The translations under genes were made by a program, and so were the position numbers. From NCBI RefSeq assembly GCF_003258595.1, contig NZ_QHHQ01000009.1, positions 124,001 through 188,000 of the forward strand: DNA of 64,000 nucleotides. The letters run 5' to 3'. The first letter of the stretch is position 1. Each line of letters starts with the position of its first letter. The DNA comes from Acuticoccus sediminis. GTDB taxonomy: Bacteria > Pseudomonadota > Alphaproteobacteria > Rhizobiales > Amorphaceae. This document shows positions 42,158 to 51,534 of this stretch, in pieces. A model generated the notes under the pieces. That model searched no databases, was not told where the DNA came from, and saw nothing but the letters and a program-made list of their open reading frames with translations.

Positions 42158-43441
42158 ATGGCCCTCGCGATCTTCCTCTCGGTGCTCCTCGCCAGTATGG
42201 CGATCGGCATTCCGATCGCCTATGCGCTGATCATGACCGGCATCGCGCTGATGGTGCATCTGGACTTCTTCGACGCCCAGATCGTCGCCCAGAACATGCT
42301 GAACGGAGCCGACAGCTTCCCCCTCATGGCGGTCCCCTTCTTCATGCTGGCGGGCGAGATCATGAACGCCGGGGGCCTGTCGAAACGCATCGTCAACCTG
42401 TCGGTCGCCGCCGTCGGACACGTGCGGGGCGGCCTCGGCTACGTCGCGATCCTGGCCGCGGCGGTGCTCGCGAGCCTCTCCGGATCGGCGGCCGCCGACG
42501 CGGCGGCACTGGCGGCGATCCTCGTGCCGATGATGATCCGGGCCGGGCACGACAGCGGGCGCTCGGCCGGCCTCATCGCCTCGGCCGGCATCTCCGCGCT
42601 CATCATCCCGCCGTCGATCGGCTTCATCCTCATCGGCGTGGTGGGCCAGATCTCCATCACGCAGATCTTCATGGCCGGGATCGTGCCGGGCATCCTCATG
42701 TGCGCGGCGCTGACCGGCGCGTGGTTCCTCGTATCGCGCGGGGAGGAGAGCGCGACCCTCGAGCGGGTTCCCCTGCGCACCGTCGCACGGGAGGCGCGGG
42801 CCGGCATCTGGGCCCTGATGCTGCCGGTGATCGTCCTCGTCGGCCTGCGCATGGGCGTCTTCACACCGACCGAGGCGGGGGTGATCGCCGCCGTCTACGC
42901 GCTCTTCGTCGCCATGGTGATCTACCGCGAACTGGCGGTGCGGGACCTCTTCGACGTGTTCCTGCGGGCCGCCAAGACCACGGCCATGGTGATGTTCCTC
43001 GTCGCCGCGGCGGTCGTCTCCAGCTGGATGATCACCATCGCCGGACTGACCGACCAGGTGGCGAGCCTCGTGGCCCCCTTCGCCGACGATCCGACGCGCC
43101 TCATGGTCGTGGTCGTACTCCTCGTCCTCGTCGTCGGGTGTGCCATGGACATGGTTCCGATCATCCTCGTCCTGGTCCCGGTGCTCCTTCCCGCGGCGAA
43201 GGCCGCCGGGGTGGACCCGGTCTACTTCGCAGTGATGTTCATGATCGCGGGTGCGGTCGGCCTGCTGACGCCCCCGGTCGGGTCGGTGCTGAATGTCGTG
43301 TCGGGTGTATCGCGCGTCTCGCTGCCGCGCGTCATCAGGGGGGTCTGGCCGTTCATCACCGCGCAGATTCTCGTTCTTGCTCTCCTGCTGATCTTCCCGG
43401 AAATCGTAATGGTGCCCGCGGCGTTCCTGACGGGCAGATGA
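42158..43441 (+). CDS. dctM: TRAP transporter large permease (DctM type)
   Basis: The 427-residue protein has about a dozen hydrophobic segments. DctM blocks are MAVPFFMLAGEIMNAGG, SGSAAADAAAL, IPPSIGFILIG and LTPPVGSVLNVVSG. It is the main channel component of the TRAP system. The stop overlaps the ATG of the IclR-type regulator by four bases, so regulator and transporter are translated together. Confidence 0.93.
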   Translation: MALAIFLSVLLASMAIGIPIAYALIMTGIALMVHLDFFDAQIVAQNMLNGADSFPLMAVPFFMLAGEIMNAGGLSKRIVNLSVAAVGHVRGGLGYVAILAAAVLASLSGSAAADAAALAAILVPMMIRAGHDSGRSAGLIASAGISALIIPPSIGFILIGVVGQISITQIFMAGIVPGILMCAALTGAWFLVSRGEESATLERVPLRTVAREARAGIWALMLPVIVLVGLRMGVFTPTEAGVIAAVYALFVAMVIYRELAVRDLFDVFLRAAKTTAMVMFLVAAAVVSSWMITIAGLTDQVASLVAPFADDPTRLMVVVVLLVLVVGCAMDMVPIILVLVPVLLPAAKAAGVDPVYFAVMFMIAGAVGLLTPPVGSVLNVVSGVSRVSLPRVIRGVWPFITAQILVLALLLIFPEIVMVPAAFLTGR

Positions 43442-44295
43442 TGAACGGGAGGCGTGGCGTGGGGGGAGAGCACGACGATGCGAAGATGAACAGCCTCGAC
43501 AAGATGCTGTCCATTCTCAACGGCTTCGACGAGACGACGCTCAGCCTCGACGTGACCCGCGCGGCGGAGCTTTGCGGCTCCTCGCGCGCGAGCACCTACC
43601 GCTATCTGCAGGCCCTGACGCGGGCGGGTCTGCTGACCCCGGCGAGTGGCGGGACCTACATCATCGGTTCGCGGGTGATCGAGCTCGAGATGCTGAAGCG
43701 CGAGAACGATCCCCTGTTCGGATCGGCCCGCCATCTCATCCGTTACTATGCCGAGGACCTCGGCATGAACGTGATGCTGTGCAGCTACTATGGCGACAAG
43801 GTGCTGTGTACCGATTTCGCCTGCTCCGACCCGGCGATGGTCAAGCTGTACAAGCCCGGCCGTTCGATGCCGATCTTCCGCGGCGCGATGGCCAAGGTGA
43901 TCCTCGCCAACCTCTCGCCGTCGCAGCTGAAGAACATCTACGCCTACAACGAGACCCGCATCGCCCAGGACGGGCTGGGCGAGGACCGCGACACCTTCCT
44001 GTCGACGTTGGCCGACATCCGCAGCGCCGGTTACTGCATCACCCACGCCGAGGTGTTCGAGGGTCTCGTCGGCGTGGCCGCGCCGGTTCACGACAGCGAG
44101 GGGCGGGTGCTGGGGAGTGTCGTCTTCGTCGTCCCGTCCGACCAGTTCGACCGGGCGGAGGTCGAAACCCTGGTCGGGCAGATCAAGAGCATCGCCGACG
44201 AGATCGAGGAGAGCGTCGCCCGCAAGCTGCGCCAATCCGACAAGGCGCTGACGACCGCCCCGAGGCCACGGCGCTTCCTCGTCTACGACGCCTGA
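43438..44295 (+). CDS. IclR-family transcriptional regulator
   Basis: The 285-residue protein has an N-terminal winged helix (about 17-75) with RAAELCGSSRASTYRYLQAL and GSRVIELEML, then the IclR effector domain (about 90-270) with FRGAMAKVILANLS and HAEVFEGLVGVAAPV. IclR proteins repress or activate catabolic genes on binding carboxylate ligands. Start chosen overlaps the dctM-type stop; the next codon is also ATG. Its location as last gene of the TRAP operon suggests feedback control at the 39148-39176 promoter, which is inference. Confidence 0.93.
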   Translation: MMNGRRGVGGEHDDAKMNSLDKMLSILNGFDETTLSLDVTRAAELCGSSRASTYRYLQALTRAGLLTPASGGTYIIGSRVIELEMLKRENDPLFGSARHLIRYYAEDLGMNVMLCSYYGDKVLCTDFACSDPAMVKLYKPGRSMPIFRGAMAKVILANLSPSQLKNIYAYNETRIAQDGLGEDRDTFLSTLADIRSAGYCITHAEVFEGLVGVAAPVHDSEGRVLGSVVFVVPSDQFDRAEVETLVGQIKSIADEIEESVARKLRQSDKALTTAPRPRRFLVYDA

Positions 44296-44639
44296 CACCG
44301 GGATCCTCGACCGGGGCGGCTCGCGAGTGGCGCCGATGCGCGGGAGCCGTCGTTCCACCCGGTCAACTCCATGCCGCCACCTCTGCGACGATTCAGTCGA
44401 GGACGTTGCCGGCACGGGCCGGCGCCGCCGTCGCCTTCCGTTCCAAGGGCTTGTCTCCCCGTCGGGGCGGTCCCCTCGCGCAAGGTCGCCACCTCCCGCG
44501 GCAAGCCGCTCCGACAGGTCTTGACCGCGGCATCCCGCAGTGGCTCCATAGCCAGATGGGGACCTGCGATCTCCCCACGAGGCGCCAGCCCAAGCATCGC
44601 GTTCCGCAATATCCCCCGCATTCGGGAAGGAACGCATTT
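44296..44639. other. Intergenic region upstream of the chromate genes
   Basis: No gene is evident. TTGACC (44521-44526) with an 18-base spacer to TCCATA (44545-44550) is a possible promoter of the rhodanese-ChrB gene. The rest is unremarkable GC-rich sequence. Confidence 0.35.
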
Positions 44640-45461
44640 ATGTCTGCGCCGAATATGATCTCTGCCGACAAGCTCGGCCGTCTCGTGGGCACACCGCGTT
44701 GCCCGGTCATTGTCGACGTCCGCACGGACGACGATTTCGCGGCTCAACCCGGCCTGATCCCCGGCGCCCGCCGGAGGCCCGCGCTCCAGGTCGCAGGCTG
44801 GGCGGCGGAGGCTGCCGGCGCGCCGGCCGTCATCGTCTGCCAGCAGGGTCTGAAGCTCAGCCATGGGGTCGCTGCCTGGCTCAGGCACGAGGGCACGCCT
44901 GCCGAGGTCCTCGAGGGCGGGTTCGAGGCCTGGCGCGCGTCGGGCCTGCCCCTCGTGCCGGAGGCGAAGCTGCCGGCGCGCGATGCTCGGGGTCGGACCG
45001 TCTGGGTAACGCGGGCGCGGCCGAAGATCGACCGCATCGCATGCCCGTGGCTGATCCGGCGCTTCGTCGATCCGGCGGCGGTCATCCTGTTCGTCGCGCC
45101 GTCCGAGGTCGGCGCGGTCGCCGAGCGCTTCGGGGCCGCCCCGTTCGACGTCGAGGGCGTACACTGGAGCCACCGCGGCGAGCAGTGCTCGTTCGACACG
45201 ATGATCGAGGAGCTCGGCCTCGCGACACCGCCGCTCGCGCGGCTCGCCGCCATCGTGCGCGGGGCGGACACCGCGCGGATGGACCTCGCGCCCGAGGCCG
45301 CCGGTCTCCTCGCCGTGTCGCTGGGCCTGTCGCGCATGTTCGCCGACGACCTCGAGCAGCTCGAGGCCGGGCTCCTCGTCTACGACGCATTCTACCGCTG
45401 GTGCCGCGACGCCGTGGACGAGACGCACAACTGGCCGACCAACAAGGTCGTGCCGGCATGA
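44640..45461 (+). CDS. Rhodanese-ChrB fusion, chromate-resistance protein
   Basis: The 273-residue protein joins a rhodanese-like domain (1-110; active-site cysteine C67 in IVCQQGLKLSHG) to a ChrB C-terminal domain (120-270; WVTRARPKIDRIACPWLIRR, FDTMIEELGL and DETHNWPTNKV). ChrB regulates or assists chromate export and may reduce or sense chromate. The fusion fits a thiol-based sensing or redox step. ATG has AAGGAA upstream. Its stop overlaps the chrA start by four bases, so the pair is coexpressed. Confidence 0.88.
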   Translation: MSAPNMISADKLGRLVGTPRCPVIVDVRTDDDFAAQPGLIPGARRRPALQVAGWAAEAAGAPAVIVCQQGLKLSHGVAAWLRHEGTPAEVLEGGFEAWRASGLPLVPEAKLPARDARGRTVWVTRARPKIDRIACPWLIRRFVDPAAVILFVAPSEVGAVAERFGAAPFDVEGVHWSHRGEQCSFDTMIEELGLATPPLARLAAIVRGADTARMDLAPEAAGLLAVSLGLSRMFADDLEQLEAGLLVYDAFYRWCRDAVDETHNWPTNKVVPA

Positions 45462-46849
45462 GCGCGGTCGAGAGCGAGGCGGTGCCGCGCGCGCCGGGAA
45501 CCTTCCCCACACTCGCCGAGGCGCTGCCCGTATGGACGCGGATCGCGCTCCTCTCCTTCGGCGGACCGGCGGGACAGATCGCGGTCATGCATCGCATCCT
45601 GGTCGAGGAGAAGCGCTGGATCGGCGACGACCGCTTCCTGCACGCGCTCAACTTCTGCATGCTCCTGCCCGGTCCCGAGGCGCAGCAGCTCGCGACCTAC
45701 GTCGGCTGGCTGATGCATCGCACGATCGGCGGCCTCGTCGCCGGCATCCTCTTCGTCCTGCCCGGTGCCGTGACGATCATGGCGCTGTCGGTCGTCTACG
45801 CGCTCTACGGCAATGTCGGCCCTGTCGCCGGGCTGTTCGACGGCCTCAAGGCGGCGGTGCTCGCGATCGTCCTTCAGGCGGTGGTGCGGATCGGGCGCCG
45901 GGCGCTCAAGGGGCCGGCGATGGTCGCGATCGCGGCGCTGGCCTTCGTCGCGATCTTCGCCTTCGGCGTGCCGTTTCCGCTGATCATCGCGGCGGCGGCA
46001 GTCGCAGGCATCGTCCTCGCGCGGGCGGGGCCTGCCGCCGGGGGCGGCGGGCACGGTGCGACGCGCGGGCCGCGGGTCGACGATGCGCTGACGGCGCTCG
46101 GCACCGGCGTTCCGGCGCACGCCCGGCCGAGCGGGCGCCAGGCGGCGACAGGGGCGGCGATCCTGCTCGCCCTGTGGCTCGGGCCGACGCTGCTTCTCCT
46201 CGCGGCGCTCGGCCCGAAGAACGTCTTCAGCGAAATCGCGGTGTTCTTCTCGACGATGGCCGTCGTCACCTTCGGGGGCGCCTATGCGGTGCTCGCCTAC
46301 GTCGCGCAGGAGGCCGTCGGCACCTATGGCTGGCTGCAGCCCGGCGAGATGCTGGACGGGCTCGGCCTCGCCGAGACGACGCCGGGGCCGCTGATCATGG
46401 TGACCCAGTTCGTCGGCTTCCTCGGCGCCTACCGGGACCCCGGCGGCCTGCCACCGCTCGTGGCCGGGGTGCTGGGCGGCGTCCTCACGACATGGGTGAC
46501 GTTCGTCCCGTGCTTCCTCTGGGTCTTTGCCGGCGGTCCGTTCATGGAGCGATTGCGCAGCAACAGGACGCTGTCGGCGGCGCTCGGGGCGATCACCGCG
46601 GCGGTCGTCGGCGTGGTTCTCAATCTGGCGCTGTGGTTCTCCATGCACGTCCTCTTCGAGGAGACGCGCCGTGTGACCGCGATGGGCCTCGACACGGAAG
46701 TCCCGGTCCTCACGAGCCTCGATCCGATCGCTGCCGTCTTCGCGGCCGGCGCGCTGGTGGCGGTTTTCGTGATGCGCGTGTCTCTCTTCGCGGTCCTCGG
46801 CGGCGCGGCCGTCGCGGGGGCGCTCGTCCACTTCGCCGGGCTGTCCTGA
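45458..46849 (+). CDS. chrA: Chromate transporter ChrA
   Basis: The 463-residue protein is a two-domain (long-chain) CHR antiporter. Each half has the CHR signature: LLSFGGPAGQIAVMH and KRWIGDDRF near the N-terminus, and VVTFGGAYAVLAYVAQEAV in the second half. About ten hydrophobic segments are visible. It exports chromate (and perhaps sulfate-like oxyanions) from the cytoplasm. It overlaps the rhodanese-ChrB gene by four bases. The annotation is firm at family level. Confidence 0.95.
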   Translation: MSAVESEAVPRAPGTFPTLAEALPVWTRIALLSFGGPAGQIAVMHRILVEEKRWIGDDRFLHALNFCMLLPGPEAQQLATYVGWLMHRTIGGLVAGILFVLPGAVTIMALSVVYALYGNVGPVAGLFDGLKAAVLAIVLQAVVRIGRRALKGPAMVAIAALAFVAIFAFGVPFPLIIAAAAVAGIVLARAGPAAGGGGHGATRGPRVDDALTALGTGVPAHARPSGRQAATGAAILLALWLGPTLLLLAALGPKNVFSEIAVFFSTMAVVTFGGAYAVLAYVAQEAVGTYGWLQPGEMLDGLGLAETTPGPLIMVTQFVGFLGAYRDPGGLPPLVAGVLGGVLTTWVTFVPCFLWVFAGGPFMERLRSNRTLSAALGAITAAVVGVVLNLALWFSMHVLFEETRRVTAMGLDTEVPVLTSLDPIAAVFAAGALVAVFVMRVSLFAVLGGAAVAGALVHFAGLS

Positions 46850-47139
46850 GAGGCGGGGACGGGCTGCCGCCGGCGGCTCAGGGGCGAGCCTTCGATCGCC
46901 GGCCGCGCACCGGATCCGTTGTGAGGCAGTACCGCAAGCTTGCGTTTCGGACCGGCGCGGCGGATAACTTGCCCATAGCGCGAACCGACGAGCTGCCCCG
47001 AAAGGCCACGCGGATCCGTACCCATGACACCGCCGTTTGCGGTGTCGGCACGCGGGCGTTTGCGGTGCGGATCCCACCGCGTCGCGCCCGGCATTTTCCT
47101 TTCGCCGTTGCCTGACTCTGGGTCAGTTTGGTGAAGTCG

Positions 47140-49275
47140 ATGAGCGTTTTCAGGCTTGTCCTCCTTTTCGTCTTTTCATGCGCTGCCATTGGCTCGGTGG
47201 TCGCCGCCGTTCCGGAACCCACGGGCCCGCCCCCTCCGCCGGTGCAGGAGCTTATTCGGCTTTTGCAGGATCCCGCGGTGGCGGCATGGCTCCATGAGGC
47301 CCAGGCCGCCGGCGCGCCCGAGGCGGCCCAGCCGGCCTCGGCGGAGAGCGAGGAGCAGCGCGTTGCGTCCGACATCGCCCGGCACGTCGACCACGCGCGA
47401 GAGCATCTGCGAGCGATGGCCGTGGCGGCGCCCCGTGTACCCGTCGAAGCGGCGCGCGCGGCCGACGAGTTCCGACGCGAGCGCGCGCAATATCCACCCG
47501 GCAGCACGCTCGCGCTCTTTCTCCTCTCACTGGGCCTCGGGGCGGGAGCCGAGTTGCTGCTGAGGCGCGCCCTGCTCGGCCGCCGGCGGGTATCGGCCGG
47601 AGCGGCAGGGCCCGGCGGCGCTGAACGCGTCGACGGTTCCGGTGTGCGCCTCATGGTCTCGCTGCTTTCGGTCGCCGTCTTCGCCGCCGCCAGCATCGGG
47701 CCGTTCCTCGCCATCGAGTGGCCGCCGCTCCTCAAGGAACTCGCGCTCAACGTCCTCCTCGCCATCGTCCTCACCCGGCTGGCGCTCGCGGTTATGCGCG
47801 CGCTCTTCGCGTCGGCGCAGGGCAACGCCGCCGCTGCGGGCGATCGCGACCCCCGATCCGCCGCGCGCAACGCCATCGGGTTCTGGCAGCGATACACGAC
47901 CGCCTTCGTCCTCTATCTCGTCTGGGGCTCGGTCCTCACGCGGATCATGCTGTTCTTCGAGTTCAGCACGGACGTGCGGCATTTCGCGGCCGATGCTCTC
48001 GCGCTGGGGCTCCTGGCGATCGCTCTCGCCGCGGTCTGGCGTCGGCCGCCCCGCCGTTCCGAAGCCCTCGCGCCGTCCTGGCGGCGGCCGGTCGTCGGTG
48101 TCCTTCTCACGATCTTCGTGCTCGTGGTCTGGCTCCTGTGGGTCGCCGGCATGCGGGGGGCGTTCTGGCTCGCGCTGCTGGCGGTCGTTCTTCCCCGAGC
48201 GATCGCCTTCGCCCACGCGACGATCTCGCGCCTCCTCACGCCGCCGGATGCGGCCGCGCCGCCAACCGCCCGGCGTGCGCTCCTCGAGGTGACGGTCGAC
48301 CGCGGCGTGAGAGCCCTCCTCATCGTCGCCGCCGCGTTCTGGCTGGCGCATGTGGGCGGCGTCGACATTGCCCGCATGACGAGCGTCGAGACGCCGCTCT
48401 CCCGCCTGATGAGCGGTGTGCTCACGAGCGTCGTCGTCCTCCTCGTCGCCGATTTCGTCTGGCAACTCGTCAAGACCGGCCTCAACGCCGAGCTCTCCGC
48501 CGCCTCGATCGCCCAGCCGGGCACCGCCGCGGCCATCCGGGACGCGCGCATGCGGACGCTGATCCCGATCTTCCGCAACGTCGTCTTCATCGTCATCTTC
48601 GTGTTCGCGGCGCTGATGGCGCTCGCGGCGCTCGGCGTCCAGATCGGGCCGCTGATCGCGGGCGCGGGCGTTGTCGGCGTCGCCGTCGGTTTCGGCGCGC
48701 AGAACCTCGTGAAGGACATCATCGCGGGAATGTTCTACCTCGTCGACGACGCCTTCCGGGTCGGCGAGTACATCCAGAGCGGGTCCTACAAGGGAACGGT
48801 CGAGGGGTTCAGCCTCCGCTCGATCCGGTTGCGGCACCAGAACGGGCCGATCTTCGTCATTCCGTTCAGCGAGCTCGGCGCCGTCGAGAACATGAGTCGC
48901 GACTGGGTGATCGAGAAGTTCAACATCAGCGTCACCTACGATTCCGATATCGAGCGGGCGAAGAAGCTCGTCCGGCAGATCGGGCAGGAGCTGTTGAATG
49001 AACCCGAGTTCGCCCAGAACATCCTCGAGACCCTGAAGATGCAGGGTGTCGACCGGCTCGGAGACTATGCCGTCGAGCTCCGCTGCAAGATGAAGACGCG
49101 TCCCGGCGAGCAGTTCGTCATCCGGCGCAAGGCCCTCGCGATGATCAAGAAGGCGTTCGACGAGAACGGCATCAGGTTCGCGTTCCCGACGGTCCAGGTC
49201 GCCGGTGGCGGCGAGGCCGGTCCTGCGGTCGCGCAACAGGCGCTCGAACTGGTGAAGCCGGCGGTCGCCTCCTGA
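47140..49275 (+). CDS. MscS-family mechanosensitive channel with long N-terminal region
   Basis: The 711-residue protein has a signal peptide (residues 1-20, cleavage near VVAAVP), a predicted periplasmic helical stretch and several membrane helices before the MscS core at about 500-700. The pore helix TM3 is AGAGVVGVAVGFGAQNLVKD, followed by the beta domain (VEGFSLRSIRLRHQNGPIFV) and the C-terminal alpha/beta domain. Long MscS proteins of the YbiO/MscM type release osmolytes on hypo-osmotic shock. ATG has GGTGAAG upstream; earlier TTG and GTG starts are in frame. It is not clearly tied to its neighbours. Confidence 0.9.
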   Translation: MSVFRLVLLFVFSCAAIGSVVAAVPEPTGPPPPPVQELIRLLQDPAVAAWLHEAQAAGAPEAAQPASAESEEQRVASDIARHVDHAREHLRAMAVAAPRVPVEAARAADEFRRERAQYPPGSTLALFLLSLGLGAGAELLLRRALLGRRRVSAGAAGPGGAERVDGSGVRLMVSLLSVAVFAAASIGPFLAIEWPPLLKELALNVLLAIVLTRLALAVMRALFASAQGNAAAAGDRDPRSAARNAIGFWQRYTTAFVLYLVWGSVLTRIMLFFEFSTDVRHFAADALALGLLAIALAAVWRRPPRRSEALAPSWRRPVVGVLLTIFVLVVWLLWVAGMRGAFWLALLAVVLPRAIAFAHATISRLLTPPDAAAPPTARRALLEVTVDRGVRALLIVAAAFWLAHVGGVDIARMTSVETPLSRLMSGVLTSVVVLLVADFVWQLVKTGLNAELSAASIAQPGTAAAIRDARMRTLIPIFRNVVFIVIFVFAALMALAALGVQIGPLIAGAGVVGVAVGFGAQNLVKDIIAGMFYLVDDAFRVGEYIQSGSYKGTVEGFSLRSIRLRHQNGPIFVIPFSELGAVENMSRDWVIEKFNISVTYDSDIERAKKLVRQIGQELLNEPEFAQNILETLKMQGVDRLGDYAVELRCKMKTRPGEQFVIRRKALAMIKKAFDENGIRFAFPTVQVAGGGEAGPAVAQQALELVKPAVAS

Positions 49276-49600
49276 CCGCTCTCCGACGCGGCCGGCCGGC
49301 GCGTCGGACGTGGCGCGACGGACAGGCGTACAGGGTGAAGCGCGCGTCTCGAGATGGTCACGGTGCGCGCATGAGGCGTGCCCGAACGCGAAAGCACGAT
49401 GGTCTGGTCGACAATGTCGACCCCGTCGCCGATGTCATGGCGCGTCTGCGCCGCCGCGGTCGCAGTCTCGTGTGCGAAATCGCCGCATTGGTCAAGTTTC
49501 GACCTGGGACGTTGCCGCACTAGTTGGATGAAATCATCCGGCGAGGACGAGAAGGATGCCGAATAGACGTTGCGGCATCTGGCGTCCCCAGGAACATCCG
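49276..49600. other. Region upstream of the sulfatase cassette
   Basis: A 62-codon plus-strand frame (49335-49523) has a protein-like C-terminal half but no recognisable domain, so I do not call it a gene. The perfect 17-base palindrome at 49406-49422 is the main feature. Promoter elements for the sulfatase must lie here. Confidence 0.4.
49406..49422. promoter_or_regulatory. Perfect 17-base palindrome, candidate operator
   Basis: GGTCGACA-A-TGTCGACC is an uninterrupted eight-base inverted repeat with a one-base centre, about 180 bases upstream of the sulfatase start. Symmetry of this length rarely arises by chance and suits a dimeric regulator. No regulator gene is adjacent. Confidence 0.45.
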
Positions 49601-51163
49601 ATGGACCAGCGCCCGAATATCCTGTTCATCATGGCGGACGACCATGCGGCCAAGGCGATCGGCGCATACGGGTCCGGTCTCCTCGAGACACCGAATATCG
49701 ATCGTATCGCCCTGGAGGGAATGCGGCTCGACCACTGCTACGTGACGAACTCAATCTGCACGCCAAGCCGCGCCTCGATCCTCACGGGCACCTACAACCA
49801 CGTCAACGGCGTGACGACCCTCGAGACCCTGCTCGACAATCGCTGGCCCAACGTTGCGAAGGCGCTGCAGGCGCGTGGATATGCGACCGCGATATTCGGC
49901 AAGTGGCACCTCGGCGAAGGCCCGCGACACGAGCCGGCCGGCTTCGACGATTGGTGCGTCCTGCCCGGGCAAGGTGACTACTTCGACCCTCGCATGGTCA
50001 CGCGACAGGGCGGTCGCCATTTTCCCGGATATGTCACCGACGTGATCACCGATCTCTGCGTCGACTGGCTCACGGCGCGTGACCGGAAGCGGCCCTTCTT
50101 CCTGATGTGCCATCACAAGGCGCCGCACCGCAGCTTCTCGCCGGCTCCGCGGCATGCCGAACTCTTCGCCTCCGAAACGATCTCGATGCCCGCGACCTTC
50201 GACGACGACTATGCCAATCGCGCGAGGGCCGCGCGGGAGGCGCGGATGCGGGTTCGCGTCGACATGACCTACCAGGATCTCGGCCTCGTCGAGCCGGAGG
50301 GGCTGGCCCACTACTGGTACGAGAACTCCGGCCGGCCGGACCACGGGAAGGTGCCCACCGACCCGACGGGTCTGACACTCTACGATCGCAATACCGGAGA
50401 GCCTTTTACCTTTGCGACGGTCGAGGAGCTCGATCGCTTCAAGTACCAGCGATACATCAAGCGGTACCTCAGGACGATCGTTGCCATCGACGAGAGCGTT
50501 GGCCGGCTTCTCGACCTTCTGGAGGAGAGAGGCGACGCGGAGAATACCATCGTCGTCTATACGTCCGACCAGGGTTTCTTTCTCGGCGAGCACGGCTGGT
50601 TCGACAAGCGGTTCATCTACGAGGAGTCGCTCCAGATGCCCTGCCTGATCCGCTATCCGGCGGCCTTCGGCCGGGGGATCGGCAATGCGATCGCGACCAA
50701 CGTCGACTTTGCGCCGACCTTCCTCGACTACGCGGGGGTCTCGGTCCCGTCCTACATGCAGGGGCGCAGCCTGCGGCCGGTTCTCGAAGGTCGGGTGCCG
50801 GCCGACTGGCAGGATGTCGCCTACCATCGCTACTGGATGCACAAGGACGATATTCATAACGCCTTCGCGCACTACGGCGTGCGCGATCAACGTCACAAGC
50901 TCATCTACTGGTACAACGACCCACTCGGCCAACCCGGTGCGCATGCCGGCGACGAACCTCCGGAGTGGGAGCTGTTCGACTGCGTCGCCGATCCGTTCGA
51001 GCTGTGCAACGTTTTCGATAACCCTGAAAAAGCCAATGTTGTCCGCCATATGTTGGCGAAGCTCGACGCGAAAATGTCTGAGATCGGAGACATCCCCGCC
51101 CACGACTCGGCGAGCGTACTGGCCGCGATCGCAGCCAGGCAGGCCGAGAATACCAGCACATAA
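49601..51163 (+). CDS. Type I (formylglycine-dependent) sulfatase
   Basis: The 520-residue protein has the alkaline-phosphatase/sulfatase fold. Active-site signature is CTPSRASILTG (C53, the residue converted to formylglycine), metal aspartates in MADDH (D13, D14), GKWHLG (K101, H103), HHKAPH (171-176) and SDQGFFLGEHG. No signal peptide is visible, so it should be cytoplasmic. It cleaves a sulfate ester, aryl or carbohydrate type. ATG has AGGAA eight bases upstream; an alternative ATG lies 15 codons earlier. It heads a cassette of sulfate-transfer genes. Confidence 0.93.
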   Translation: MDQRPNILFIMADDHAAKAIGAYGSGLLETPNIDRIALEGMRLDHCYVTNSICTPSRASILTGTYNHVNGVTTLETLLDNRWPNVAKALQARGYATAIFGKWHLGEGPRHEPAGFDDWCVLPGQGDYFDPRMVTRQGGRHFPGYVTDVITDLCVDWLTARDRKRPFFLMCHHKAPHRSFSPAPRHAELFASETISMPATFDDDYANRARAAREARMRVRVDMTYQDLGLVEPEGLAHYWYENSGRPDHGKVPTDPTGLTLYDRNTGEPFTFATVEELDRFKYQRYIKRYLRTIVAIDESVGRLLDLLEERGDAENTIVVYTSDQGFFLGEHGWFDKRFIYEESLQMPCLIRYPAAFGRGIGNAIATNVDFAPTFLDYAGVSVPSYMQGRSLRPVLEGRVPADWQDVAYHRYWMHKDDIHNAFAHYGVRDQRHKLIYWYNDPLGQPGAHAGDEPPEWELFDCVADPFELCNVFDNPEKANVVRHMLAKLDAKMSEIGDIPAHDSASVLAAIAARQAENTST

Positions 51164-51213
51164 AGCCCCACTGCGCTTCCGCGGTGAGAGTGTGCGCGCA
51201 GGAGGAAGTTCAT

Positions 51214-51534
51214 ATGACACGCTTGCAAGGCCAGGCCGCCGGAGAATTTGATCCGTCCACATCCCGTCGCCACAGTGTTGCCGCGAACGGCACGCTTGTG
51301 TGCGCCTTTGCCGCTGCCGCGACGCTGCTGCCCGACCTGGCGCACGCCTACGTCGGCCCGGGTGCGGGGCTGACGGCGATCGGTACCGTGATCGCGCTCT
51401 TCGCGGCCGTGCTCTTCGCCATCGTCGGGTTCGTCTGGTACCCGGTTAAGCGGCTTCTCCGCGGCAGGGGTTCTCGCGCGGCCGGTCCCTCCGGTGAGGC
51501 TGACGACCTCGACGGCCGCGGGTCGGCGCAGTGA
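51214..51534 (+). CDS. Small membrane protein with YVGPGAGL motif
   Basis: The 106-residue product starts at ATG after GGAGGAAG. It has a first hydrophobic segment that may be a signal (LVCAFAAAATLLPDLAHA), then YVGPGAGLTAIGTVIALFAA leading into a second membrane helix and a basic tail (YPVKRLLRGRGS). The mature part is one helix with a glycine-rich outside start. I do not know its function. It overlaps the next gene by four bases, inside the sulfatase/sulfotransferase cassette, and may anchor or assemble a membrane complex. Confidence 0.75.
   Translation: MTRLQGQAAGEFDPSTSRRHSVAANGTLVCAFAAAATLLPDLAHAYVGPGAGLTAIGTVIALFAAVLFAIVGFVWYPVKRLLRGRGSRAAGPSGEADDLDGRGSAQ

Noticed and set aside
49335-49523. 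A 62-residue plus-strand frame upstream of the sulfatase.
   Set aside because: The second half looks protein-like, but there is no ribosome site, family or conserved context, and it contains the palindrome at 49406.
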